Position numbers and translations under genes: made by a program. DNA of 64,000 nt from Stomoxys calcitrans. Taxonomy: Eukaryota; Arthropoda; Insecta; Diptera; Muscidae. Below, piece after piece: positions 44,008 to 55,505 of the stretch (positions are counted from its first letter, which is position 1; every line of letters begins with the position of its first letter). The DNA lies in contig NC_081552.1 of NCBI RefSeq assembly GCF_963082655.1, forward strand, positions 193,452,075 to 193,516,074. The letters run 5' to 3'. Under the pieces are notes generated by a model that had not been told where the DNA came from, did not search any database, and saw only the letters and a list, made by a program, of their open reading frames with translations.

Positions 44008-44483
44008 AAACAGGCAAAAGCGTGCTAAGTTCGGCAGGGCCGAATCTTGGCAACACACCACCAGGGACTTGGCTAAAATTTTATACAAAATAAATGAAGG
44101 TGAAGGGCATAGTTTTATTCTATTGTACATACCAAACTTCTATCAAACCAGCAAAACTTAAAGTTTCTAGGAACCGAACAAGAATGATCAAGAGTCCGGT
44201 TTACATGAGAGCTATATCAGGTTATAGACTGATTTGGACCGTATTTGTCACGGAAGTCGCAACAGATCACCGCATGCAAAATTTCAGCCAAATCGAACAA
44301 AAATTTCGGCTTGTAAGGGCTCAAGAAATCAAATCGGGAGATTGGTTAACATGGGAGCTATATCAGGTTATAGACAGATTTGAAACTTATTTGGCACAGT
44401 TGTTGGAAGTCATAACATAACACCATATGCAAAATTTCAGCCAAGGCGGACAAATATTACGGCTTGTAAGAACTCTAGCTTCA
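44008..44483 (-). repeat. DLE type F fragment, 3' end intact
   Basis: CAAAAGCGTGCTAAGTTCGG with hairpin TTCGGCAGGGCCGAA near 44030-44044, then two units with GAGCTATATCAGGTTATAGA. It is truncated where family B begins at about 44484. Confidence 0.78.
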
Positions 44484-46690
44484 AACCATCCGGACCTGAT
44501 TGAATATTTCCCGTGTACCGACAGAAAGAGGCAGACTATCTGGCGCCCCACCTGGCCAATATTTTCACAGCGTGACTGGGACTTGCATATACTCCGAAAG
44601 CCTGGCAGCAGGCAAGGGTGGTGTTTATACCCAAGCCCGGTAAGGCAATTTATGCGACACCAAAGGCCTACAGACCCATAAGCCTTACGTCCTTTCTACT
44701 CAAAACCATGGAACGCATTGTAGACACCATGAAAAGGAGTAGGACATCCAGCGATCTGCTCGAATACAAACAGCATGCCTATGTCAAGGGAAGGTCGGTG
44801 GAGACTGCGCTGCACGAGGTTGTACATAAAATAGAAGAATCCTTGAAGCCAAAACGTACACACTGGCGGTATGCATTGACATCGTAGGGGCTCTTAACAA
44901 AGTGCGGACCGACACACTGATCCAATCCTTAGACCAGTGACGGGTGGACCCGATCCTAAGAAACTGGATAAACCATATGCTAAGGAACAGGTGGATAAAT
45001 TGTGTATCCCATGGCATAAATATAAGGGAGAAAGTGACACAGAGCACGCCACAGGGGGGGCATTTTATCGCCACTCCTATGAGTGACCACCAAAAATGAC
45101 CTATTATGGATGCTGATTGAGGAGAGATTTGATGCAGACAATGTTATAATACTGCTAAGGGGTAAGGATCCGAACGAGCTATGCAGAAGGGCCGAAAAGG
45201 TCATGCATATGGCATATGACTGGGCTAGACACAGAGGTCTCAATGTTAATCCAGAGAAGACTAAAATATGCCTGTTTACGAGGACGCACCACGTGGACAG
45301 GAAACTGAATTGCAAGTGTCACATTAAGCAGCGTACTGAGATGGCTCACAGATGTTGGGCACTATGTTGACGGGCCGTAGGCTCGAAATGGGGCCTGAAT
45401 CCTAGGATAGTCCACTGGCTCTACAGGAGCGTGATTAGACCAATACTTACTTACGCCTCAGTAGTTTGGTGGTCTGCTTTGGAGAAAAAGTGCAACATAA
45501 GGACCATGCAACAGGTTCAGAGAACATGTTGTCTTGTCATAGGCGGAGCAATGAGGACCACGCCCACTAGGGTACCGGAGACTATTCTAGATGTCCGACC
45601 CATTGACATACAGTTTAAGTGTGAGGCAGCCACTGCGGCTATGAGACTTAAGGCGTTGGGAGAATGGATAGAGAATGGGAGCAGGTCATACCATTGCGGT
45701 AAAATCGAGGCAACGATAGGAAACCTGGAAGAAAGGGAAAAGGTTTCCGATCGGATACCTGAGCTGAACCTGAGCTGAAGTCGAGTGCGAGGCACTACTG
45801 CTATCGGTACAGTCTTGGATTGACAGAACCCTAGTATTGCCATCTAGAAGATCATGTTACACGGATGGATCAAAGCTAGAAGACAGAGTGTGCCTGGGGG
45901 TTTACATTGAGAACCCAGGGACTGATATCTGTTTTAGACTGCCTGACCATAATACGATCCTGCAGGTGGAGATCTGGGCAATCACGGAAAGTGCGTGAGT
46001 TGGTGAGGTGCTAACGCAAGGACGTCGAGTGTGAATATCTTTACGGCGTAGAGTAAAATCGCCATAAAGGCAATAACAACCAGGATGGTAAGGTCACGAA
46101 CAGTCTTGGAGTGAAAGTACGTGCTATGAAAGTAGGAGTTCAGTAGCGCTTTCGGCATCATAACGGGACAGATAAGACTTGGAGCTCGCTTATAAAAAAT
46201 CGGTTCGTCAAGTGATAGCCTGTGTAAGGCACGTGGGGAAGATGAAGAGACGTTGAAGCATTCACTTTGCGGTCGGTAGGCGAAAATCCTATGGGGATCG
46301 TGAGAGTACGAGGCTATTACTGAAAAGAAGCAAGAAGGAGTTCAGTAGCGCTTTCGCCATCATTACGAGACAGATGGAACTTGGAGCTTGCTTATAAAAA
46401 ATCGGTTCGTCAAGTGATAGCCTGTGGAAGGCACGTGGGGAAGATGATGAGACGTTGAAGCATTTACTTTGTCATTGCACAGACACCGTTACTTAGGTGG
46501 GGACACAATACCAGATATAAACCAACTGAGGGGCGTGGTGTGGAAAAAATTAAGGATTTTGAAAGTAGCACTGAATTCCTAACTTAGATTTCTTTTTCGA
46601 GGTTACTTTTTAGTGTTAAGAGTGCATAACTAGCCAACTACAGCCATAGTCGCATGGGGTGGATTAATATTCCCATCCTCTTTTCAACCT
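44484..46690 (+). pseudogene. Family B retrotransposon: RT, RNase H, Cys/His end
   Basis: Longest copy of family B. In order: KPGKAIYATPKAYRPISLTS, MERIVDTMKRSRTSSDLLEY, KQHAYVKGRSVETALHEVVH, the end of the palm (STPQGG near 45045), the YADD site read as DADN at 45131-45142, RAEKVMHMAYDWARHRGLNV, NPEKTKICLFT, then VIRPILTYASVVWWSALEKK, MQQVQRTCCLVIGGAMRTTP and AATAAMRLKALGEWIE. It goes on through AQSWIDRTLVLPSRRS-like sequence, YTDGSKLEDRVCLGVYIENP (RNase H with first Asp kept) and a C-terminal GEDEETLKH repeat. The end of the 3' UTR matches 13900-14010. A direct duplication lies at 46135-46472. RNase H plus a Cys/His end places it near I/LOA/R1-type elements; it is inactive. Confidence 0.87.
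46135..46472 (+). repeat. Direct duplication in family B C-terminal region
   Basis: 46135-46270 and 46337-46472 share GGAGTTCAGTAGCGCTTTCG and AAAAATCGGTTCGTCAAGTG, offset 202 bp. The intervening sequence (CGAAAATCCTATGGGGATCG) is the upstream coding stretch out of order. Confidence 0.82.
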
Positions 46691-48300
46691 ACCCTAACCT
46701 AAGGTGAATTCAGTATTGTCTGCAGCATTTTGTCACCTTTGCTGTGATGCGGTAGTGATTCACATAGTGGCTTTTTAAATGAGTCATTTAGAAATTTACA
46801 AAAAAAACTACACACACGACATGCTGATGCCTTAAGAACTTGTAATCAGCAAAATTGATTGATATTCTCACTTTGTCAACGGGGACTTGGTTTTTGCAGA
46901 TTTCTATACCCCAAACTGAGTTTGCTACCCACAAAAAGGCAAGAACTGTTCTGCTAGGTTTGTTGTCTACTTTTAGGCGCAAACAACATCATGATATGTT
47001 GCCTAATCTTGGGCCACATAGAAGAGAACATAACAACTATTTGTGGGATTGGCATTTTCCAGGATTTTGTAGGAGAGTTTTCTGTATTTGCTTTCTATGT
47101 CATACCAATGCTGTTTTGTGTCAACACAATTTTGCCAAAAGCTTAAAAAATTCTGTTAGTTTTTGCCTTAAAAAATTTGTTCTATTTGATCATTCTTTTG
47201 TATTTTTGGGTGAGAATTTCTCTTCAAGTTCTTGGTGCTTTTAAATTTTGTGAAAAATGAATGTGGTTTGTTGGCAAATCGGAATATCAATGTTGTACAA
47301 GAATTTGTCTTACGAAAAAAAATCCTTTCAATTTTGGTATTCGCAGGCAATTTCTTTAAACTTCAGCTTTTTTTAAGAAAACTCATTCTCTATTAAAACT
47401 GTTTGTAATGTCCAAGTTTCAAGTTGTTTCCTTTTCATACCATACTTTACTGCTCTTTTTTTTACTGCCCTCATCAATGGCAGTGTAAAAGTAATTTTTA
47501 ATGTGCCTCAACTTGTTAACAAAGTTTTTGTATGTCTAAGGTTTCAGTTTCAGTTTCTATTTGAACTTTGGCTGCTGTTCTCCTCTGTTGGCCCGGTGAA
47601 GGAAACACCAACAAGTCCCATAAAACAGTTCATATGTCGTCAAGTTGTGTTCTATTTTCACGAGGTCTCTTCAAAGTGCTCCATAATGACATGGCGGTGA
47701 TAACGAGGAATGAGGCTGACGACTACGTGGTGTGCACTTTTTTTTTTTTGAAATAGCTGCTGCTACTGATGATGATAGCCGTTTGGTCTGTTTTACTTTC
47801 CGACAGCAAAAGAGCAAAAAAATGCGACGAATGTGAAAAGTGTAGAAACTTGGTCAAAGTAAGGCCATCAATTTGAAATTCCAAAGATGGCATTACATCC
47901 GTTTTGGGCCACCACTGAATGCAACAGTCTTTATCATTTTGCCGTTTGTGTTTTTGTAGGGTTTTCCTGAAAAGTTGCACTTTTCCTAATGCATGATGTG
48001 GTTGGAAAATGTAGCCATTTCGATTTTTTTTTGTTCCTTATCGGTTTTACATGTAACCCAATTAAGTTTGAACTTTTGAGTTGTTTTTTTTTTGTCACAG
48101 GTTATCTGGAGAAAGTTCTATCGCTTAATATGTCTCTGTCCTCATAGAAGGTGATCATTTTAAGTGCCTTTAATCTTAAATTTTATGATTATGGTCTTTG
48201 GATTAGCAGTAAGAGATTGTTTCTATTTTTTTAAGCAATCTCCACGTCATTACATTAGGCAGTTAAATTCGTTTCAAGTTTCAGGGCAAAAACGATATTC
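46691..48300. other. Apparently unique AT-rich stretch
   Basis: About 1.6 kb without repeat-family matches. Short open frames on both strands (for example 46855-47244 plus strand) show no domain. No splice or promoter evidence is convincing. Possibly host intergenic or intronic DNA. Confidence 0.4.
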
Positions 48301-49457
48301 TTTTTTATACCCTCTACCATAGGACGGGGGTATACTGATTTCGTCATTCTGTTTGTAACTACTCGAAATATTCGTCTGAGAAATATTCGTCGATCATCGT
48401 GACATTTTATGTCGATCTAACCGTGTCCGTCCGTCTGTCCGTCCGTCTGTCCGTCCGTCTGTCCGTCCGTCTGTCCGTCCGTCTGTCCGTCCGTCTGTCC
48501 GCCCGTCCGTCTGTCCATCCGTCCGTCTGTCCATCCGTCCGTCCGTCTGTCGAAAGCACGTTAACTTTCGAAGGAGTTAAGCTAGCCGCTTGAAATTTGC
48601 ACAAATACTTCTTATAAGTGTAGGTCGGTTGGGATTGTAAATGGGCCATATCGGTCCATGTTTTGATATAGCTGCCATATTAACCGATCTGGGGTCTTGA
48701 CTTCTTGAGTCTCTAGAGGACGCAATTCTGGTCCGATTTGACTGAAATTTTGCATGAGGTGCTTAATTAGGACTTTCAATAACTGTGCTGAGTATGGTTG
48801 ACAACCAGTCCATAACCTGATATAGCTGCCATATAAACCGATCTGGGGTTTTGACTTCTTGAGTCTCTAGAAGGCGCGATTCTGGTCCGAATTAACTGAA
48901 AATTTGCCCGTGGTGTTTTGGTATCACTTCTAATAACTGCGCTAAGTATGGTTCAAATCGGTTCCTAACCTGATATAGCTGCCATATAAACCGATCTGGG
49001 GTCTTGACTTCTTGAGTCTCTAGAGGGCGCAATTCTGGTCCGAATGAACTGAAATTTTGCACGTGGTGTTTTGGTATCACTTCCAATAACTGCGCTAAGT
49101 ACGGCTCAAATCGGTTCCTAACCTGATATAGCTGCCATATAAACCGATCTTGGATCTTGACTTCTTGAGCTTCTAGAGGGCCCAAATCCTATCCGATTTC
49201 GCAGAAATTTTGCATGACGTATTTTATTATGACTTTCAACAACTGTGCGAAGTATGGTTCAAATCGGTTCATAACCTGATATAGCTGCCATATAAACCGA
49301 TCTGGGATCTTGACTTCTTGACCATCTAGAGGTCGCAATTATTATCCGATTTGCCTGAAATTTTGTACTACGGATCCTCTCATGACCATCAACATACGTG
49401 TTTATTATGATCTGAATCGGTCTATAGCCTGATACAGCTCCCATATAAATACATTAG
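48301..49457 (+). mobile_element. DLE type C element, 3'-truncated, with large GTCY microsatellite
   Basis: 5' end TATACCCTCTACCATAGGAC, a duplicated AAATATTCGTC stretch, then the GTCY expansion at 48426-48550 and five units. AGCT-type anchors continue the 153-bp spacing. It stops at GCTCCCATATAAATAC, before the hairpin end, and is joined to a different unit type at about 49458. Confidence 0.83.
48426..48550 (+). repeat. (GTCCGTCT)n microsatellite
   Basis: About 125 bp of GTCCGTCT units with CATCC and GCCC interruptions, in the GTCY block of the DLE element; other copies in the window have 2-5 units. Confidence 0.95.
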
Positions 49458-49860
49458 AGCCCTACCTATTTTTGCGAAATGTGGTTCAGATCGGACTATA
49501 TTTGGATATAGGTTATTGAGGCCATTAAAGATTCATTAATTACCTGAATTCGATGAAATTTAGCACAGTGTGTTCTGGTAGACAACTAGCCACTCCTGTC
49601 AAATGTGGTCCAAATCGGATAATATTTGGATATAGCTACCAAATGAACCGATCTTGCGATATAATGTTATGAGCCTATACAAGAAACATTTCATCCCATT
49701 TCGATGAAATGTGGCACAGCGAGTTCAGGCCAAATTTCATCGAAATCAGATGAAAAGTGACCAATTTATTGCCCCCAAGACTTTAAGTCTGGAGATTGGT
49801 CTATATAGCCGCTATTTATAACTAGAATACGATTTTATGAGTTCAGAAGATCAGGTTTAT
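49458..49860 (+). repeat. Diverged DLE-like units (type I)
   Basis: GTGGTTCAGATCGGACTATA, TTTGGATATAG and CCAAATGAACCGATCTTGCG show two to three units of a further variant without terminal blocks. The assignment rests on the dyad and AGCT/ATAG core. Confidence 0.5.
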
Positions 49861-49867
49861 ATACAAA

Positions 49868-49905
49868 GAACTAGCCGAACCTGGCCCGTTCCGCTGTGCC
49901 TTCTT
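49868..49905 (+). repeat. Rep-E head fragment
   Basis: AACTAGCCGAACCTGGCCCG and TTCCGCTGTGCCTTCTTT resemble the Rep-E head at 20815-20865. Confidence 0.6.
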
Positions 49906-49972
49906 TATGTCTCTAATATCTTTTTTTGGGTGGGGCACTATGCCCTGAATGCGGATATCGATTTCGTGCCAT

Positions 49973-50258
49973 TGAAGCCTATGACGCTGAAGGCGTTCGA
50001 ATCCTGGCGAGAACATCGGATAAAGCGGTGTTTTTCCCCTCTTAATGTTGGCGACATTTGGCAGGTACAAAATGCCATGCATGGTCTTTTAAAAAAATTT
50101 CCCCAAAGAGGTGTCGCACTGCGGGACGCTGTTCTGACTCGGCTTTAAAAAAAGGTGCCTTATCATTAAGTTTAAACTTGAATCGGAAAGCACTCATTGA
50201 TGTGTGAGAATTTGCTCCTTCTCGGTTCCTGGTGGTAAGATTCTTCCTTAAGGTAATG
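49973..50258 (+). mobile_element. SINE-1 variant
   Basis: Keeps part of the tRNA-like head (GCCTATGACGCTGAAG), box B GCGTTCGAATCCTGGCGAGA, the body with GTGTCGCACTGCGGGACG, and the 3' part TCATTGATGTGTGAGAA. Shares ACATCGGA with the copy at 18724 and is the longer of the two. Confidence 0.82.
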
Positions 50259-50625
50259 TCCTCATTAGGGGAGGGATGGCATTTCAGACATTTCGACTCA
50301 AATATGGATATTAAATTCGTGCTGCACTTTCAAATCCCTTTAATTTGAGCCCCATATTGCCAAATAGGAAGTATTTGCTGACCATCGCAATATGGGCCAA
50401 GACAATGAGTGGCCGCCCATCCACCAAAACACCCCCAAACCGGTCATGTTTGCCGACTATGGAAATATGGGTCTCAAATTAAAGATATTTGAAAGTAGAC
50501 CACGAATCTGATATCAACATTCGGGATCAACGGTCTAGGAGACGTCCCACCACTTCAACAACCCCCAAACAGGACGTAATATTTGCTTACCAAGACAATT
50601 TGGGTCTTCAAGGCAGTGGAGAATC
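50259..50625. repeat. Two Rep-E pieces in opposite orientation
   Basis: 50259-50361 (GATGGCATTTCAGACATTTC, GAGCCCCATATTGCC) is plus-oriented and copies 18958-19052. From 50362 (AATAGGAAGTATTTGCTG, GACCATCGCAATATGGG) the orientation is reversed and resembles 2730-3050. The switch occurs at CCCATATTGCC/CAAATAGG. Confidence 0.7.
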
Positions 50626-51415
50626 GGTTAACAAATGAGCGCTTAATTGCAATATTTCTCAAAATCGGACGATTATATATATGGGAGCTATATCTAAATC
50701 TGAACCGATTTTAAGCAAACTTCTAAGATATTATGGTAGGCATTGAGGAAAGCGTTGTAAACAATTTTGGGAAGATTGGTCAATAAATGCTCTTGCAGTG
50801 GCTCTAAGAGCGAAAATCGGGCAATATATATATGTGAGAGCTGTATCTAAATCTGATCCGATTTCTGTGAAAATCACCAGTATTTCTTACAGTCATAGGA
50901 AAATCCCTCATGCTAAATTTCCCTCATGCTAAAAATCGGTCAGCAAATGAGCATTTCATTGCAATAATTCTCAAAATCGGACGAACATATATATGAGAGC
51001 TATATCTAAATCTGATCCGATTTGAGGCAAACTTCTTAGATATTATGGCTCTTGGAGTGAAAATCGGGAGATATACATATGCGGCAGCTATATCTAAATC
51101 TGAACGATTTCCATGAAGTTCATCAGTTATGTCTAGAGTCAAGAGAAAATCCCTCCGTCCACATTTCGAGAGAATCGGTTAAAAAATGACCATTTTGTAA
51201 CATTATTACTGCAAATCGGACGAACATATATATGGGAGCTATATCCAAATCTGAACCGAGTTTTTCCAATTTCAATAGAGAGAATAACAGACAAAATCTC
51301 TTGGCCGAAAAACATACCTGTGCAAAATTTTAAGATGATTGAATGAAAACTGCTACCTGTACTTTGGGCACAAGTTAACATGGACAGACAGACAGACGAA
51401 GATAGCTAATTCGAA
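50626..51415 (-). repeat. DLE type H array
   Basis: Units with AAAATCGGACGA, ATATATATGGGAGCTATATC and TCTGAACCGATTT, ending with a GTCY remnant ACATGGACAGACAGACAGAC near 51378. No hairpin end is present. The GGAGCTATATC core and AATCGG/CCGATT dyad place it with the DLE superfamily. Confidence 0.65.
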
Positions 51416-52018
51416 TCAGAAAGTGATTCTGAGTCGAGACGATTTATTCAAAATATATTTAGTTGATGGTCATCATTTTATTCTACATACAGAACTTCTG
51501 TCAAGCCAGCAAAAATTAAAGCTTCTAGGAACCGAAAAAGGATAATCGAGAGACCGGTTTATATGGGAGCTAAACCAGGCTATAGACCGATTTGGACCGT
51601 ACTTGGCACCGTTGTTGGAAGTCGTAACAGAACATTGCATTCAAAATTTCAGCCAAATCGGTCATAGTTGAGGCTTTCAGGGGATCAAGAAATCAAATCC
51701 GGAGATCGGTTTATATGGGAGCTATATCAAGTTAAAGACCGATTTGGACCGTACTTGGCACCGTTGTTGGAAGTCGTAACAGAACATTGCATGCAAAATT
51801 TCAGCCAAATCGGACAAAAATTGGGACTTCCAGAGGCTCAAGAAGTCAAATCGGGCGATCAGTTTATATGGGAGCTATATCCAAATCTGAACCGATATGA
51901 CCCATTTGCAATCCCCAGCGAACTACATTAAAACTAGGTATCTGTGCAAAATTTCAAGCGGTTAGCTTGACGCGTTCGACCGCTATCGTGATTTCGACAG
52001 ACGGACGGACGGACATGG
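51416..52018 (-). repeat. DLE type F copy, 3' hairpin lost
   Basis: Shares TTCTAGGAACCGAA with the copies at 44165 and 55210, has three units, then CGCTATCGTGATTTCGACAG and ACGGACGGACGGACATGG. It is truncated at the core. Confidence 0.75.
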
Positions 52019-52499
52019 TTTTACAAGAAGTAAAATCGGGAGATAGGTTTATATGGGAGCATTATCAAGCTATTGATCGATTCAGACCATATTAGATACG
52101 TATGTTGAAGGTCATGAGAGAAGCCGTTGTAGAAAATGTCTGCCAAATCGAATGATAATTGCGCCCTCTAGAGGCTCTAGAAGTCAAGACCCAAGTTCGG
52201 TTTATATGGCAGCCATATCAAAACATGGACCGATTTGGCCGATTTACAATCCCAACAGAACTACACCAATGAAAAGTATTTTAGCAAAATTTCAAGCGGA
52301 TAGCTTTATTCCTTTTAAAGTTAGCGTGCTATCGACAGACAGACGGACGGACGGACGGACGGATATGGCTAGATCGACTTAAAATGTCATGACGATCAAG
52401 AATATATACATTTTATAGGGTCTCAGATGAATATTTCGAGGAGTTACATACAGAATGACGAAATTAGTATACCCCCATCCTATGGTGGAGGGTATAATA
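52019..52499 (-). repeat. DLE type C fragment, 5' end intact
   Basis: One and a half units, the GTCY block (GACAGACAGACGGACGGACG), TA tract AATATATACA, and the 5' subterminal CCATCCTATGGTGGAGGGTA. Confidence 0.8.
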
Positions 52500-52902
52500 A
52501 AAAGATCCCAGTCTAAAGAGAAAGATTTTAAATTAAGTAGACTCTCTCTCTCTCTCTCCTTCTCAATCAATAGGGCATTATTCTTTTTGTTTTATTGTCT
52601 TACACGTTCAAAACCAACTTCGGCATACGGCCTTCTGTAAGCCTACTTTTGGATATGAGAATGGAAGGCCTTATAATTTTGGAAACGCCTTGTTAAACAG
52701 CAAGGAGCAAAAATGGTTTGTGGTATGTCTTCTGTCTCTAAACTAAGGCATTTTATAAGCAGCTTTTACTTGAACTTTCTGCCGTCAAACGACTCAATCC
52801 AGGCATGCGAAATGCCACCAAAGAAAAAACTAGAATGCCAGTATGACCTTAGATATTTATAATTCAAGGGCCACTAAATTCAATGTAGCAGAACAAGGGA
52901 AT
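52500..52902. other. Apparently unique sequence with TC run
   Basis: About 400 bp; a (TC)n run at about 52540-52558. No gene recognised. Confidence 0.45.
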
Positions 52903-54622
52903 TCAATGTTAAGTTCCGCCGGGCCGAACTTTGGATACCAACCACCTCGGGTATACATGTAAACCACCTTTCATAGTCCGCCGAAAAATTCATATTTTAT
53001 GTCCCCATAGCAGCTATATCGAAATTGGTCCGATTTGGACCAAATTCAGAACGGATAATGAGAGGTCTAATATATCCAAGTCATTGTTCAATTTTTTGGA
53101 AAACAAAATATTGGTCTTTTTGGTAGCTTTTTCCAAATATAGACCGATGTGAACCTTATACGACACGGATGTCGAATAGACTAACATAAGTCAGGCTATT
53201 CGACATCAGCGAAATCGGATTATAAATGCGCCTTGTATGGGGCATAGACTTTAAATCGAGAGATCGGTCTATATGGCAGCTATAATCAACCATGAACCGA
53301 TCTAGAACCAAATTAAGGTGAGACGTCGAAGGGCCTTACACAATTCACTGTTCCAAATTTCGGCGAAATCGGACAATAAGTGCGTCTTTTATGAGCCCAA
53401 GACCTTAAATCGAGAGTTCGGTCAAAATGGCAGCTATATTCAAATCTGGACCGATCTAGGCCAATTTGAAGAAGGATATCGAAGGCCCTAACACAACTCA
53501 CTATCTGAAATTTCAGCGACATCGGACAATAAATGCGGCTTTTATGGGCCCAAAATCTTAAATCGAGAGATCGGTCTATATGGCAGCTATTTCCAAATCT
53601 GGACCGATTTGGGCCAAATTGCAGAAAGATGTCGACGGAGCTATCACAACTCACTGTCGCAAATGCCGGCGAAATCAGACAATAAATGCGGCTTTTATGG
53701 GCCCAAAATCTTAAATCGAGAGATCGGTCTATATGGCAGCTATTTCAAAATCTGGACTGATCGGGACCAAATTGCAGAAAGATGTCGATGGAGCTATCAC
53801 AACTCACTGTCCCAAATGCCGGCGAAATCAGACAACAAATGCGCCTTTTATGGGCCCATATCCTTAAATCGAGAGATCGGTCTATATGGCAGCTATATGC
53901 AAATCTGGACCGATCTGAGCCAAATTGAAGAAGGATATCGAAGACCCTAACACAACTCACTGTCTCAAATGTCGGCGACATCGGACAATATATATGCCTT
54001 TTATAGGCCCATGTCCATAGATCGAGAGATCGGTCTATATGGCAGCTATATGCAAATCTGGACCGATCTGAGCCAAATTGAAGAAGGATATCGATGGCCC
54101 TTACACAACTCACTGTCTCAAATGTCGGCGACATCGGACAATAAATGCGGCTTTTATCGGCCCAAAATCTTAAACAAGAGATCGGTCTATATGGCAGCTA
54201 TATTCAAATCTGGACCGATCTGGACCAAATTGCAAGAGGATGTCGAAGGATCTGTCGCAACTCACTGTCCCAAATGTCGGCGAAGTCAGGCAATAATTGC
54301 GTCTTTTATCGGCCCAAAATCTTAAATCAAGAGATCGGTCTATATGGCATCTATATCCAAATCTGGACCGATCAGGTCCAAATTGAAAAAAGATATCGAG
54401 TAGGCTAACACAACCCTCCGTCCCAAATGTCAACAAAATCGAATAATAAATGTGGTTTTTATGGGCCTAAGACCTTAAATCGGTGGATCGGTCTATATGG
54501 GGGCTATATGAAGATATAGTCCGATATAGCCTGCCTATGAACAAAAAAAAAAAAAAAAAATCTGTGCAAATTTTCAGTTCAATATCTCTATTTTAAAGGA
54601 CTGTAGTGTGATTTTAACAGCC
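52903..54622 (-). mobile_element. DLE type G element, near complete
   Basis: 3' end with TTCCGCCGGGCCGAA (hairpin near 52914-52928) and ACCACCTCGGGTATAC, then about nine units. Core anchors at 53280, 53434, 53587, 53740, 53893, 54046, 54198 and 54351 show 152-154 bp spacing. The 5' part is cut at GTGTGATTTTAACAGCC, before the GTCY block. Frames through the array repeat the same 51-residue phrase (IGLYGSYIQIWTD-like). Confidence 0.85.
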
Positions 54623-55055
54623 AAAAAGAAGTATTATTCGTTGGAATAATTTCGTGTTTTCCTCTGGCGAACGTGACTACCTAGAAAGAAAATCTGGAAT
54701 GATGAGATTAGGATTATGACCCCTGAATGGTCATAAACAAAAATTTCCCTAAAAAACAATAAACAATCTGGAGTTATCACTATCAAGTAGACAGTGTATA
54801 TTTATGTTTGAAAAGGCCAGCAACTTAAGCCATAGGATGTGATTTTAAGATCTGATTAAGGTTATCCCTGCCCATACATGCGTTAGGTGTTGTATGAACA
54901 TTTTGTTGAAGTTTAGTACAAATATGACACCTTTTGTATTTATCTTGGGTTATCTATCAAAGCACGAGTACGAACGCAATTTGTTCACATTGATAATGAA
55001 TGGTTGGTATGAACCCAAACCGAATGTAAGTGATTGTATGGTAGTGTATTTTCAT
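54623..55055. other. Apparently unique sequence
   Basis: About 430 bp, AT-rich, with no recognised repeat or gene. Confidence 0.4.
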
Positions 55056-55505
55056 ACCCCTTCAAAGCATGCTAAGTTCGGCCGGGCCGAATCTTGGGAA
55101 CCCACCACCATGGATCCTGCTAAAAGTTTATACTAAATAAATTTAGTTACAGGGCATAATTTCATTCTACATACTAAACTTCTGTCAAACCAGCAAAAAA
55201 TCAAGCTTCTAGGAACTGAACAAGGGTGATCGAGAGACCGGTTTTCATGGATGCTATGTCAGGTTATACACAGATTCGGACCGTACTTGACGCAGTTGTT
55301 GGAAGTCATAATGGAACACCAAATACGAAATTTCAGCTAAATCGCACAAAAATTGCGGCTTGTAAGGCTCCAAGAAGTCAAATCGGGCGATCGGTTTATA
55401 TGGGAGCTATATCTAAATCTGAACCGATATGATCCATTTGAAATCCCCAATACTAAGAATCGGTGAAAAATGTCAAGCGGCTAGCTTTAGGCGTTCAACC
55501 TTATT
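55056..55505 (-). repeat. DLE type F fragment, 3' hairpin intact
   Basis: Perfect hairpin TTCGGCCGGGCCGAA at 55077-55091, CCACCACCATGGATCC, two units and a truncated end at GGCGTTCAACC, where the RTE element begins. The missing 5' block was probably removed when the RTE inserted or by a later deletion. Confidence 0.8.

Noticed and set aside
46855..47244. 129-codon plus-strand frame in AT-rich unique sequence
   Set aside because: Composition is T-rich and Phe/Leu/Cys-heavy without recognisable motifs; likely a chance frame.
47745..47980. Minus-strand 85-codon frame as a small gene
   Set aside because: No recognisable domain; the start lies in unremarkable sequence and the end in a poly-T/A tract.
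53745..54134. 129-codon minus-strand frame with repeated SCHIDRSLDL phrases
   Set aside because: Same array by-product; the opposite strand is equally open.
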